A stretch of DNA of 64,000 bases, taken from Mitsuaria sp. 7. GTDB lineage: Bacteria > Pseudomonadota > Gammaproteobacteria > Burkholderiales > Burkholderiaceae_C. The DNA is taken from the NCBI RefSeq assembly GCF_001653795.1, contig NZ_CP011514.1, forward strand, positions 434,001 through 498,000, in the 5' to 3' direction. A program made the translations under genes and the position numbers. This document shows, in pieces, positions 35,988 to 44,210 of this stretch. The notes beneath the pieces are model-generated. The model was not told where the DNA came from and ran no database searches. It saw only the letters and a list, made by a program, of their open reading frames with translations. Positions within the stretch are counted from its first letter, which is position 1. Each line of letters starts with the position of its first letter.

Positions 35988-36296
35988 ATGGCCAAGCAGA
36001 CGCAGGACCTTGAGTTCGTCACCAAGAATGAGCTTGCTTCTATGCTTAAGGTGACAGCGCGGACGGTTAGCAACTACGTCCGCAAAGGGGCAATTCCTCC
36101 CCCCGTAAAGGTGGGGCGAAGGGCGCTGTGGCGTCGAGTGACCGTTGCGCAGATGTTCGAAACGCTAGAAAGCGCTACTGCGTTTCAGAACCAGGCAAAC
36201 TTCTTGGGCCGAGAGATTGCGTTGGCGAAGGAGGCGGCGGCTAGGAGCGTAGAAGGGTTTGCAAACGTCCAAGAGTCGACGGAAAAGTCGGCGTAG
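35988..36296 (+). CDS. Excisionase/MerR-like helix-turn-helix regulator at the transposon end
   Basis: 102 residues from ATG 35,988 (GAGAG upstream). Residues 9-50 form a winged-helix of the excisionase/AlpA type: VTKNELASMLKVTARTVSNY, then RKGAIPPPVKVGRRALWR. The rest is helical (EIALAKEAAARSVEGFANVQE). It is divergent from tnsA and its 3' end lies over the innermost terminal repeat (36,247), so it is the outermost gene of the element. Likely represses or regulates tnsABC; a direct architectural role at the end is also possible (inference). Confidence 0.8.
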   Translation: MAKQTQDLEFVTKNELASMLKVTARTVSNYVRKGAIPPPVKVGRRALWRRVTVAQMFETLESATAFQNQANFLGREIALAKEAAARSVEGFANVQESTEKSA

Positions 36297-36363
36297 AGGG
36301 ATTTGCAAAAGTGGAACCGGAGAAGAGGCGTTTGCAACAACGTAGAAGCTGATTGCAAACGGC
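36247..36363. repeat. Transposon right end: four TnsB-type binding sites
   Basis: Four related sites in the same orientation begin near 36,247 (GCGTAGAAGGGTTTGCAAAC), 36,291 (GCGTAGAGGGATTTGCAAAA), 36,320 (GAGAAGAGGCGTTTGCAACA) and 36,340 (ACGTAGAAGCTGATTGCAAA). The shared core is GTAGAAGGNTTTGCAAAC. The three outer copies are closely packed, like the overlapping TnsB sites of the Tn7 right end. The outermost copy ends three bases or so before recognisable comEC codons. Confidence 0.85.
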
Positions 36364-36365
36364 CA

Positions 36366-38145
36366 GAATGCCGCCGACTGGGGGCTGTACCGCGACGCCG
36401 GCGTGTCGCATCTGCTGAGCGTGAGCGGCCTGCACGTGACGATGTTCGCCTGGCTCGCCGGCGCCGCGGCGGGCTGGGTCTGGCGGCGCAGCGCGCGGTT
36501 GTGCCTGTGGCTGCCGGCGCCGCGCGCGGCGATGTGGATCGGCGTCGTCGCGGCCGGGCTCTACGCGCTGTTCTCCGGCTGGGGCGTGCCGTCGCAGCGC
36601 ACGGTCGGGCTGCTCGCGATCCTCGCGCTGCTGCGTCAGACCGGCGCGCGCTGGCCGTGGCCGATGAGCCTGTGCGCGGCCGCCGCCGGCGTGTGCGCCG
36701 CCGACCCGTGGGCGCTGACGCAGGCCGGCTTCTGGTTGTCGTTCTGCGCCGTCGCGCTGCTGATGGCCGCGGACCATCGTGCCGATCCCGGCTGGCGCGG
36801 CGCGCTGCGCAACGCCTGGCACACGCAGTGGGTGGTGACGCTCGGCCTGGCGCCGCTGACGCTGCTGCTGTTCCAGCAACTGTCCATCGTGGGCCTGGTG
36901 GCGAACGCCTTCGCCATCCCGCTGGTCTCGTACGTGATCACGCCGCTGGCGATGCTGGGCGCGGTGTGTCCGCCGTTGTGGACGCTAGGCGCGTGGTGCG
37001 TCGCGCTGATGAACGCCCTGCTGGAGGCGCTGCGCGTCCTGCCGCTGGCGGTCTGGCATCTGCCGTGGCCGACCGCGTGGGCGCAGGCGGTGGGACTGGT
37101 CGGCGGTGCCGCGCTCGCGATGCCGTGGCCGTGGCGCCTGCGACTCGGCGGGCTCGCGCTGTGCGTGCCGATGTTCTGGCCGGTGATCGAGCGCCCCGCG
37201 CCGGGTCACCTGGAACTCTGGGTGCCCGACGTCGGCCAGGGCGGCGCCACGATCCTGCGCACGCAGGGGCACACGATGGTCTTCGACGCCGGCCCGTCGT
37301 GGGGGCCGGGTTCCGATGCCGGGCAACGCGTGCTGCTGCCGCTGCTGTACGGGCTCGGCGAGCGACGACTGGATGTGCTGATGATCAGCCACGCGGACCA
37401 GGACCATGTGGGCGGCGCCGCCAGCCTGCTCGCGGCGATGCCGGTCGAGCGGAGGCTGGGCGCGGTGCCGGGCGGGGAGGGCTGCCGGCGCGGGCAGCGG
37501 TGGACCTGGGACGGCGTGCGCTTCGAGGTGCTGTGGCCGATCGTGGAAGGAGAGGCGGGCGGAGCGGGCGGGGCAGGCAGCACGGGCGAGGTGAGCCAGA
37601 AACGCAAGGAAGCCAGGCGCAATGCGGGTTCCTGCGTGCTGCGCGTCGAAGCCGCCGGCCGACGCGTGCTGCTGACCGGCGACATCGAGGCGGCGCAGGA
37701 GGCGCGCCTGGTGCGGGAGGACGGCGAGGAGGGCTTGCGGTCCGAAGTCCTCGTCGTGCCGCATCACGGCAGCCGGACTTCGTCGACGGTCGCATTCGTG
37801 CGGGCGGTCGAGCCGCGCGTGGCCGCGGTGCAGTCGGGATATCTCAACCGCTTCGGCCATCCGAAGCCGGACATCGTGGCGCGTTACCTCGCCGCCGACG
37901 TGCTGCTGCTCAACACGGTCGACTGCGGCGCGTGGCGCTGGCGCAGCGACCGCCGGTCGCCGCCGATCGACGGATGCGAGCGGGCGACGCGACGGCGCTA
38001 CTGGTTGCGCCTGCCGCCGGGCGTTCTGCCCGTGCGCCCGATGCCAGCATCCCTGCCGAAGCTTCCCGACGCCCCCGCCAGCACCGCGGATCCGGACCCG
38101 GATCCTGACCCCGAGGAGACCGTCCCGCGCAGCCTTGCGCCGTGA
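36366..38145 (+). pseudogene. comEC: comEC, 3' part, disrupted by the Tn7-like element
   Basis: About 593 codons of ComEC, the channel that brings single-stranded DNA across the inner membrane during natural transformation. The frame enters at AADWGLYRDAGVSHLLSVSG and continues through the Competence membrane domain (multiple hydrophobic segments) into the C-terminal metallo-beta-lactamase-like domain (VPDVGQGGATIL, ISHADQDHVGG, LLTGDIEAAQEARL, VPHHGSRTS). The N-terminal OB-fold part is missing and there is no native start at the junction; the sequence upstream is transposon end. The ComEC protein is therefore truncated and competence is presumably lost. A remnant could start at GTG 36,403. 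Confidence 0.93.
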
Positions 38146-38245
38146 AGGCGGCGCCCGCTGCCCCCTTCACCGGGGCTGTGCATGCCGCCGGACTGGTGCT
38201 AGCTTTCGCAGGCGACGCCAGAGCCGGCGCCGACGGGAGGATCAC

Positions 38246-39796
38246 ATGGGAATGCTGTCCGACTTGAAGGTAGGAGTGCGACTCGGTCTGGGCTTCGCGC
38301 TGCTGTTGCTGCTGATGCTCGCCATGGGCGCGTTCTCGGCGAGCCGCGTGGCGCAGGTCGAGGCCAAGGTCGACGACCTGGCCACCAACTGGCTGCCGAG
38401 CACGCGCGTGCTGGGCGCCATCAGCGATTCGATGAACCAGATGCGGCGGGCGGAACTGCAGATGCTCGTCGGCGGCGACGCCAAGGCGGTCGCGGACGAG
38501 GCGGCGCGGCTGACCGAGCAATGGCGCGTGCTGCCCGGGCTGCTGTCGACTTACGAGAAGCTCGTCGCCAGCGACAAGGAGCGGCAGGTCTTCGAGGACC
38601 TCGGTCGGCAGATCCAGACCTATCGGTCCGTGCAGGAGCGCTACGTGGCGGCGCTCGGTGGCGGTCAACGGGACGAGGCCGTCGCCCTGCTGCGCGGCGA
38701 TTCACGCACCGCCTTCCGCGGCGCGACCCAGCGCCAGGCGGAACTGGTGAAGATCAATGCCGAGGGCGCCGATGTCGCGCACGAGCAGGCGCGCGCCGAC
38801 TACCGCGTCGTGCTGACCGCGATCTGGACGCTGGTCGCGGCCGCCATGGCCCTGGGGGCGCTGGTCGGCTGGCTGCTGACGCGCTCGCTGACGCAGCCGC
38901 TGCGCGCGGCGTCGGAGACCGCGGACCGGATCGCCGGCGGCGACCTGCGCGACATCGACACGGCCTCGCGCCGCGATGAACTGGGCGATCTGCTGCGGGC
39001 GCTCGGCAAGATGCGCGACGCGCTGCATGCGTCGATGTCGACGGTGCGCTCCAGCGCCGACCAGATCGCGGAGGCCAGCCGCGAGGTCGCCACCGGCAGC
39101 TTCGACCTATCGAGCCGCACCGAGCAGACGGCGTCCAACCTGCAGGAGACCTCGGCGGCGATGCACCAGCTGACCGATGCCGCCCGCCAGAGCGCCAGCA
39201 GCGCCGACGAGGCCAGCCGCATCGCGCAGGACGCGGCCGGCGTGGCCAGCCGCGGCGGGGACATGGTCGGCCGCGTCGTCTCGACGATGGCGGGCATCCA
39301 GCAGTCGTCGCGGCGCATCGCCGACATCATCGGCGTGATCGACGGCATCGCCTTCCAGACCAACATCCTCGCCCTCAATGCCGCGGTCGAGGCGGCCCGC
39401 GCGGGCGAGCAGGGCCGCGGTTTCGCCGTGGTCGCGTCCGAGGTGCGCGGCCTGGCGCAGCGCAGCGCCCAGGCGGCGCGCGAGATCAAGACGCTGATCG
39501 CGGATTCGGTCGAGCAGGTCGAGACGGGCTCGCGCGCCGTCGGCGACGCGGGCACGACCATGACGCAGGTGGTCGACGCGGTGAAGCAGGTCAGCCAGCT
39601 GATCCGCGAGATCGCCGCGGCCACCGGCGGGCAGACGCTGAGCCTGTCGGAGGTCAACACGGCGGTCACGCAGCTCGACAGCATGACGCAGCAGAACGCC
39701 GCGCTGGTCGAGGAATCCGCCGCCGCGGCCGAGGCGTTGAAGGAGCAGGCCGCGCGCTTGACCCAGGTGGTGGCGAAGTTCCGTTTGACGGGTTGA
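38246..39796 (+). CDS. Methyl-accepting chemotaxis protein
   Basis: 516 residues from ATG 38,246 (GGGAGG upstream). Membrane segments at ~10-30 (VGLGFALLLLLMLAMGAF) and ~190-212 bracket a four-helix-bundle periplasmic sensor (MNQMRRAELQMLVGG, then TEQWRVLPGLLSTYEKL). A HAMP domain follows (TRSLTQPLRAASETADRIAGGDL), then the signalling hairpin with its tip FQTNILALNAAVEAARAGEQ. The ligand is unknown. No CheR-binding pentapeptide is visible at the end (KFRLTG). Signals to CheA/CheW for chemotaxis. Confidence 0.95.
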   Translation: MGMLSDLKVGVRLGLGFALLLLLMLAMGAFSASRVAQVEAKVDDLATNWLPSTRVLGAISDSMNQMRRAELQMLVGGDAKAVADEAARLTEQWRVLPGLLSTYEKLVASDKERQVFEDLGRQIQTYRSVQERYVAALGGGQRDEAVALLRGDSRTAFRGATQRQAELVKINAEGADVAHEQARADYRVVLTAIWTLVAAAMALGALVGWLLTRSLTQPLRAASETADRIAGGDLRDIDTASRRDELGDLLRALGKMRDALHASMSTVRSSADQIAEASREVATGSFDLSSRTEQTASNLQETSAAMHQLTDAARQSASSADEASRIAQDAAGVASRGGDMVGRVVSTMAGIQQSSRRIADIIGVIDGIAFQTNILALNAAVEAARAGEQGRGFAVVASEVRGLAQRSAQAAREIKTLIADSVEQVETGSRAVGDAGTTMTQVVDAVKQVSQLIREIAAATGGQTLSLSEVNTAVTQLDSMTQQNAALVEESAAAAEALKEQAARLTQVVAKFRLTG

Positions 39797-39799
39797 AGA

Positions 39800-41023
39800 T
39801 CAGCGGGCCAGCCGCAGCCGCCAGAGGTCGTAGCGCTCGCTGCCCGCCTTCACGGCGCCGGCGAAGTGGCCGTTCAATCGACTGGCGGTGAACAGCAGGT
39901 CCCCGCCCGTCGTGATCGTGGGCGTGTCGGGCCAGAACACGCCGTCGTCCGCGGCGATCAGTGTCATCGCTCGCGAGGCCGGGTCGTAGCGCACGATGCC
40001 GTTGCGGGTGACGTCGGTGATGTAGAGCCGACCTTGCGCGTCCGTCACGATGCCGTCGGTGTTGCCGCCGACATCGCCCAGCGTCCGCACCGCCGCCGCC
40101 ACGCGGGCGCTGTCCGCCTTCGTGTCGCGCAGCGCGGCCGTGTCGATCGCGAACGCCTTCGTGCCGGTCGTGACCGTCCAGTACAGCGTGCGCGCGTCCG
40201 GCGACAGGGCGATGCCGTTGATGCCCAGCACCAGCGGATTGCCCGGCCAGACCTCCTCGTCGTGCGACACGACCTTCGCGCCGGCTTCGGGCATCACGGA
40301 CGGATGCTGGCTCAGCACGCGGCGAACGCGCGCCGAATCGAAGTCCGCCACGATGATCGCCGCCTGGTTGCGCGGCGCGCTGCGCAGGCCGCTGTCGGAG
40401 AGATACGCGACGCGGCGGCCCTCGTCGACCGCGATGTCGTTGAGGAAGCTGCCCTTGCGATCGGCGACGCCGTCCAGCGCGATGCGCTTCACCACGCGGC
40501 CCGTGGCCAGCGCGTAGACGACGATCTTCTGACCGCCCGCCGGCGCTTCGGCCTCGCCGGCGACGAAGCCCATGTCCAGGGCCCAGAGCCAGCCGTTGCG
40601 GCGGTCGATGTGGAAGCCCAGCACGTTGCGCAGATGAAGCGCCGGCGCGGCGTTCGTCGCATTGCCCGTCTCCGAGGGGAAGGCGGCGAGCCGTGCGGGG
40701 CCGCCGTCGACGGATGTGTCCAGCAGGCTCAAGGTGGCGGGCGTGTCCGCAGAGATCAGCCGCGGCGTGCTGACGAAGGCGCGATCCTTGGCGTCGAAGT
40801 GGATCCCCGCGATGGGCGCGTTCACGGAGTTGCGGAAGGCCGCGGCAGGCGCGCCCTGCGAAGCGGGACCCGCCTCCCAGGTCACGCCGCTGTAGCTGCG
40901 CCAGCGCTCCAGTGCGGCGGTGTCGGCGCTCCAGGCGGAGGTCAGCGCGGCGGAAGCGGCGAACGCGGTCAGCGCGGTCAGCGCGTGCCGGGCAAGGCGG
41001 AAGGTGGGGCGGGAGCGGTTCAT
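39800..41023 (-). CDS. Secreted beta-propeller-like (major royal jelly/SMP-30 type) protein
   Basis: 407 residues from ATG 41,023; a signal peptide is visible (RHALTALTAFAASAALTSAWSA). The sequence has repeated strands of a six-bladed propeller type: GFHIDRRNGWLWALDMGFV, SFLNDIAVDEGRRVAYLSDSG, GINGIALSPDARTLYWTVT, GNTDGIVTDAQGRLYITDVT. This fits the L-dopachrome/MRJP-related periplasmic family; substrate unknown. It is divergent from a LysR regulator (41,138), which probably controls it. Three bases downstream of the chemoreceptor, convergent. Confidence 0.85.
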   Translation of the reverse strand: MNRSRPTFRLARHALTALTAFAASAALTSAWSADTAALERWRSYSGVTWEAGPASQGAPAAAFRNSVNAPIAGIHFDAKDRAFVSTPRLISADTPATLSLLDTSVDGGPARLAAFPSETGNATNAAPALHLRNVLGFHIDRRNGWLWALDMGFVAGEAEAPAGGQKIVVYALATGRVVKRIALDGVADRKGSFLNDIAVDEGRRVAYLSDSGLRSAPRNQAAIIVADFDSARVRRVLSQHPSVMPEAGAKVVSHDEEVWPGNPLVLGINGIALSPDARTLYWTVTTGTKAFAIDTAALRDTKADSARVAAAVRTLGDVGGNTDGIVTDAQGRLYITDVTRNGIVRYDPASRAMTLIAADDGVFWPDTPTITTGGDLLFTASRLNGHFAGAVKAGSERYDLWRLRLAR

Positions 41024-41137
41024 CGGAGTCCTCGTGGCGCCCGCGGTGCGGGCAGAAATCGATGAAGCAACTCTATTGATGCTCAAACAGGAGATAAATT
41101 ACCCTGGAGCCAATTCATTGATTCCTGGGAAGACAAG

Positions 41138-42031
41138 ATGAGCCGTCGATTCGACTACCTGGGCGATGTGGAAGCGTTCCTGGCGGTCGTGGAGCAGGGA
41201 TCGTTCACGGCCGCCGCCACGGCGCTGTCGACGACGGCGTCGGTGCTCAGCCGCGCGGTCGTCCGGCTGGAGACGCGACTCGGTCAGCAACTGATGCGTC
41301 GCACGACGCGTCGCATCGGGCTGACAGAAGAGGGGCGTCGCTACCTGGAGCAGGCGCGTCACGCCTTCGGGCTGCTGGGTGACGCGGAAGCGCAGGCGCA
41401 GTCCCAAGGCGCCGCGCTCAGCGGCCGGGTGCGCATCAGCGCGCCCACCACCTACGGCCACCATCGGCTGCCCCCACTGCTCCTGCCCTTCATCGAACGC
41501 CATCCCGGCGTGCGGCTCGAGCTCAACATCACCAACCGCAACGTCGACCTGGTCGCCGAGGGCTTCGACATGGCGATCCGGCTCGGGCATCTGCCCGACA
41601 GCGGACTGGTCGCACGCAAGCTGGAGGACGCGCGCTTGCGGCTGGTCGCCGCGCCGGACTATCTCCGGCGATCGGGCGAGCCGCGGAGCCTGCAAGACCT
41701 GACCCTGCATCGCTGCCTGCCGTTCGTGATGCCGCGCACCGGACGGCTGGGGCCGTGGTCGTTCCTGGTGGCAGGCGAGGAGGTGGAGTGGCAGCCGACC
41801 TCGACGATCGAGGTCTCGGACGACGTGCTCGGCGCGGTCTCGCTCGCGGAGCAGGGCATCGGCGTCTGCCAGACCTATGACTTCATCGTGCGCGAGCGGC
41901 TCGACAGCGGAAGACTGGCGGAGGTGTTGCCCGAACTGGGCGGGCGGACGCGGCCGTTCTCGCTGGTCTACGCGCCGCACCGCCACCAGTCGGCGGCGGC
42001 GCGGGCGTTGATCGAGGCGCTCACGCCGTGA
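41138..42031 (+). CDS. LysR-family transcriptional regulator
   Basis: 297 residues. N-terminal HTH (EAFLAVVEQGSFTAAATALST, LGQQLMRRTTRRIGLTEEG) and a C-terminal inducer-binding domain (GRVRISAPTTYGHHRLPPLL, NITNRNVDLVAEGFDMAIRLG). The last pattern is typical of the CrgA/AaeR-like subgroup. Divergent from the propeller-protein gene at 41,023, a standard LysR arrangement, with about 114 bases of shared promoter. Its end overlaps the convergent glycosylase gene by 11 bases. Confidence 0.95.
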   Translation: MSRRFDYLGDVEAFLAVVEQGSFTAAATALSTTASVLSRAVVRLETRLGQQLMRRTTRRIGLTEEGRRYLEQARHAFGLLGDAEAQAQSQGAALSGRVRISAPTTYGHHRLPPLLLPFIERHPGVRLELNITNRNVDLVAEGFDMAIRLGHLPDSGLVARKLEDARLRLVAAPDYLRRSGEPRSLQDLTLHRCLPFVMPRTGRLGPWSFLVAGEEVEWQPTSTIEVSDDVLGAVSLAEQGIGVCQTYDFIVRERLDSGRLAEVLPELGGRTRPFSLVYAPHRHQSAAARALIEALTP

Positions 42032-42863
42032 ACACCAGCGCGATCTGCTCCGGCTCGCGCATCGCGCGGGCCTTCGCCGAGGCCGCGACCTTGGGACCAC
42101 CTTCGGTCGCCTTCAGGTGGTCGACCAGGAATCGCGCCGTCTCGGGCGAGCGGCTCATCTCCGCCGCGACGACGGCTTCCAGCTCCGACGGACGCACGTC
42201 CATCGCGGCGCACAGCTTCAGCAGGCGCGCCTCGGCTTCGAGGTAGTGCCGCTCCACCGTCAGCTTGCGCGAGAACAGCCCGATCACCTGACCGACGCGC
42301 AGCAGGTGCACGTCGAGCAGCGCGACGTCCTCGGACGCCGACCAGCCGCGCACGATCGCCGACGCCGTCTTCGGTCCGACGCCCGGCAGTTCCATCAACC
42401 AGTTGCGCAGGTCCTGGCCGGCCTCGAAGTCCGGCGCCGAGAGCAGCGCCGGCATCACCGCCGCGAGGTGCTTCGCCTTCGGCGCCGCGAAGCGGAATCC
42501 CAGCGCCTTGCCGTCGACGTCCAGCGGCTCGCTCAGCCACGCAGTGAGTGTGAGCTCGCAGACGCCAGGCTGCACGAAGGCGCCGCGCTCGCGGATGCGC
42601 GCGAACGCGGCGAGCCCGACGGCGGCCGGGATGCCCGGTCCGCCCAGCAGCGACGCGCCGACCTCCTCGGCCAGCGAGCGGCCCGACGCCGCGGGCGGTG
42701 CCGCTTCCAGGCGATGGGCCAGCGCCTGCTGCGTCCAATAGGCCGGAGTGGGGAATTCCTCGACGGCGCCCCAGCGCACGCCGGTCAGCAGGAGGTGATG
42801 GGGATCGGGAAGTTCTCTTTGGAGGGAGCCGTGGCGGGAGACGAGGGCAACGATCTGGGTCAT
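42021..42863 (-). CDS. HhH-GPD DNA glycosylase (8-oxoguanine type)
   Basis: 280 residues from ATG 42,863. The helix-hairpin-helix/GPD core is LMELPGVGPKTASAIVRGW with Lys165, followed by ALLDVHLLRVG with Asp184; Lys plus Asp is the pattern of bifunctional glycosylases/AP lyases such as Ogg. No iron-sulphur cysteine cluster is seen. Removes oxidised or otherwise damaged bases from DNA. Overlaps by four bases the adenine-methylase gene upstream, suggesting co-expression. Confidence 0.85.
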   Translation of the reverse strand: MTQIVALVSRHGSLQRELPDPHHLLLTGVRWGAVEEFPTPAYWTQQALAHRLEAAPPAASGRSLAEEVGASLLGGPGIPAAVGLAAFARIRERGAFVQPGVCELTLTAWLSEPLDVDGKALGFRFAAPKAKHLAAVMPALLSAPDFEAGQDLRNWLMELPGVGPKTASAIVRGWSASEDVALLDVHLLRVGQVIGLFSRKLTVERHYLEAEARLLKLCAAMDVRPSELEAVVAAEMSRSPETARFLVDHLKATEGGPKVAASAKARAMREPEQIALVFTA

Positions 42864-43552
42864 GGGAGAAGAGGAACGCCGCCTCTCTGGGCGGCTGGAT
42901 AGGTGGTGTTCAGCCATTGGGTGAACGCGGCGCGTTCGACCGGGTCCATGGCATGGACACGCTCTTGAAGGCGTTCGAGACGCCGCTTGTGGGTCTGGCG
43001 CTCGCGGAAGGTGGCTCCGCGATGCCGGCTGTCGTGAAGCATCTCAGGCGGTTCGAAGTTGAACCACAGCGTCTCCGTGCGCACATCGGTGTGGGTCTTC
43101 GCGCGGAAGTCCACCGTCCGCCACCCCCGCAGGAGGGCGTCGTACGAGGGATGCGCGTAACCCGACACGATCACCCGGCATGGCAGCGCCGCGAGCAGCG
43201 CCAGCAGCGCCTCGTGGTCCGCCGCGCCGTATTCATGCCGGTAGATGCGCGTCTGCCGACGCGTCTCGGGGTGGTAGGGCGGGTCCACGTAGACCAGCTC
43301 ATCCCCCTCGAACGTGTGCCGCGCGAGGAAGTCCTCGGCACGGCCGTGCACCAGCTCGACCCCGGGCAGTGCCAGGTCTTGCCAGTGCGCGATGACCCGC
43401 TCGTCGGCGTCGATGGCGATCGAACGCGCCGCCGGCAGCTTGTGGCGCAGGACCGCGCCGCCACCCACGTGCGTCTCGATGTACACCCGGTGCGGAGGCA
43501 TCAGGTTGATGACGTGCTGGTACGTCTTGCCCTTGCCGCCTGGATACTTCAT
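42860..43552 (-). CDS. D12-class DNA adenine methyltransferase
   Basis: 230 residues from ATG 43,552, where the family usually begins (MKYPGGKGKT); ATG 43,564 is possible. SAM-binding FXGXG-like region (KYPGGKGK, ETHVGGGAVLRHK) and the catalytic DPPY motif at 90-93 (LVYVDPPYHPET). Methylates adenine N6 in a short recognition sequence. No restriction partner is adjacent, so it is an orphan methylase, coupled instead with a DNA glycosylase. Confidence 0.9.
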   Translation of the reverse strand: MKYPGGKGKTYQHVINLMPPHRVYIETHVGGGAVLRHKLPAARSIAIDADERVIAHWQDLALPGVELVHGRAEDFLARHTFEGDELVYVDPPYHPETRRQTRIYRHEYGAADHEALLALLAALPCRVIVSGYAHPSYDALLRGWRTVDFRAKTHTDVRTETLWFNFEPPEMLHDSRHRGATFRERQTHKRRLERLQERVHAMDPVERAAFTQWLNTTYPAAQRGGVPLLP

Positions 43553-43618
43553 GCGACGGATCATCGTCAGAAGTGACGATGATGTCAAGGCGCGGGAGGC
43601 GTTCCAACGATGGCGCGC

Positions 43619-43704
43619 AAGCCGGCGGAGCCGGTGCCCCTCTCCGCTCAATCTCCTCCTCGCCGCTCGGAATTCGCTCCGAGGGGCACCGGCTCCGCCG
43701 GCTT
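43619..43704. repeat. Perfect 24-bp inverted repeat with 38-base spacer
   Basis: Arms at 43,619-43,642 and 43,681-43,704 are exact reverse complements (starting AAGCCGGCGGAGCCGG...). It lies between two minus-strand genes, 38 bases past the end of the small membrane protein gene and upstream of the methylase gene. It may be a terminator, a REP-like element or part of a dispersed repeat family; there is no T run. Confidence 0.8.
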
Positions 43705-43741
43705 CGAGTCACCGAGGTGTGCGGATCGAGGCGTGCCGTGT

Positions 43742-44005
43742 TCAGAGCGCCGTCAGCCAGTCGCAGCGCAGGCGGCCCGACCGGTGCAGCCGGCGTCGGC
43801 CGCCGGTGTAGGCCATCGGCAGCAGCCAGGCCACCAGACACAACGGCAGTGCGATCCACGCCTGGATCAATAACGCGCCCGGAACACCCATGAAGCCCAG
43901 CATCCAGATCGTCAGCACGACGTTCCAGACCGCCAGCTCCACCGGATGGCGGGCGCTGTGCATCACCATCCAGCGCTTCACCTGGCTGAGCTGCGTGAGA
44001 GTCAT
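43742..44005 (-). CDS. Small two-pass membrane protein, conserved in Burkholderiales
   Basis: 87 residues. Two membrane segments (AVWNVVLTIWMLGFMGVPGALL and WIALPLCLVAWLLPMAYT) and an ending RLRCDWLTAL. Similar small proteins with HPVE and RLRCDWL-type ends are common in this order. Function unknown. Confidence 0.8.
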   Translation of the reverse strand: MTLTQLSQVKRWMVMHSARHPVELAVWNVVLTIWMLGFMGVPGALLIQAWIALPLCLVAWLLPMAYTGGRRRLHRSGRLRCDWLTAL

Positions 44006-44210
44006 GGCGGGCTCCTGGACGACACGATTGATTCAATGGAAGTGTAAGTTTGGAGTCAGGGTTTCCCCATCCCACGGTCGTGGAGCCCGAGTGGAACTGC
44101 GGGTTATCCCGCCATGCGGCATGGGGACCGGGTGCCGACCGGCACGGGTCCGGGAATGCCGGCTCGTGTATGGTTCGCCCCTTCTCAGAAGGTGGACAGG
44201 AGTCCCGCGA

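Larger units (their letters stand above)
1..36365. mobile_element. Tn7-like transposon (right/tnsA-side part; left end outside window)
   Basis: The right boundary is set by a cluster of four related ~20-base sites (36,247-36,363), the adjacent tnsA-tnsB-tnsC-tniQ genes, and the abrupt start of comEC coding sequence at about 36,366. The 5' part of comEC does not occur in the window, so the left end must lie further left and the element is longer than 36 kb. Cargo is dominated by nuclease, ATPase, toxin and regulator genes, as is usual for Tn7-like elements. The transposition genes, especially tnsB and tnsA, are visibly AT-richer than the flanking core. The exact terminal base cannot be fixed without the other end; 36,365 is an estimate good to about 5-10 bases. 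No Cas genes or CRISPR repeats were seen, so this is not an obvious CRISPR-associated transposon. Confidence 0.85.

Noticed and set aside
36303..38108. A 601-codon frame over comEC
   Set aside because: Arg-rich shadow frame; the comEC frame has the conserved motifs.
42860..43552. Adenine methylase as part of a restriction-modification system
   Set aside because: No restriction enzyme gene is adjacent; the neighbours are a DNA glycosylase and a small membrane protein in core chromosome.
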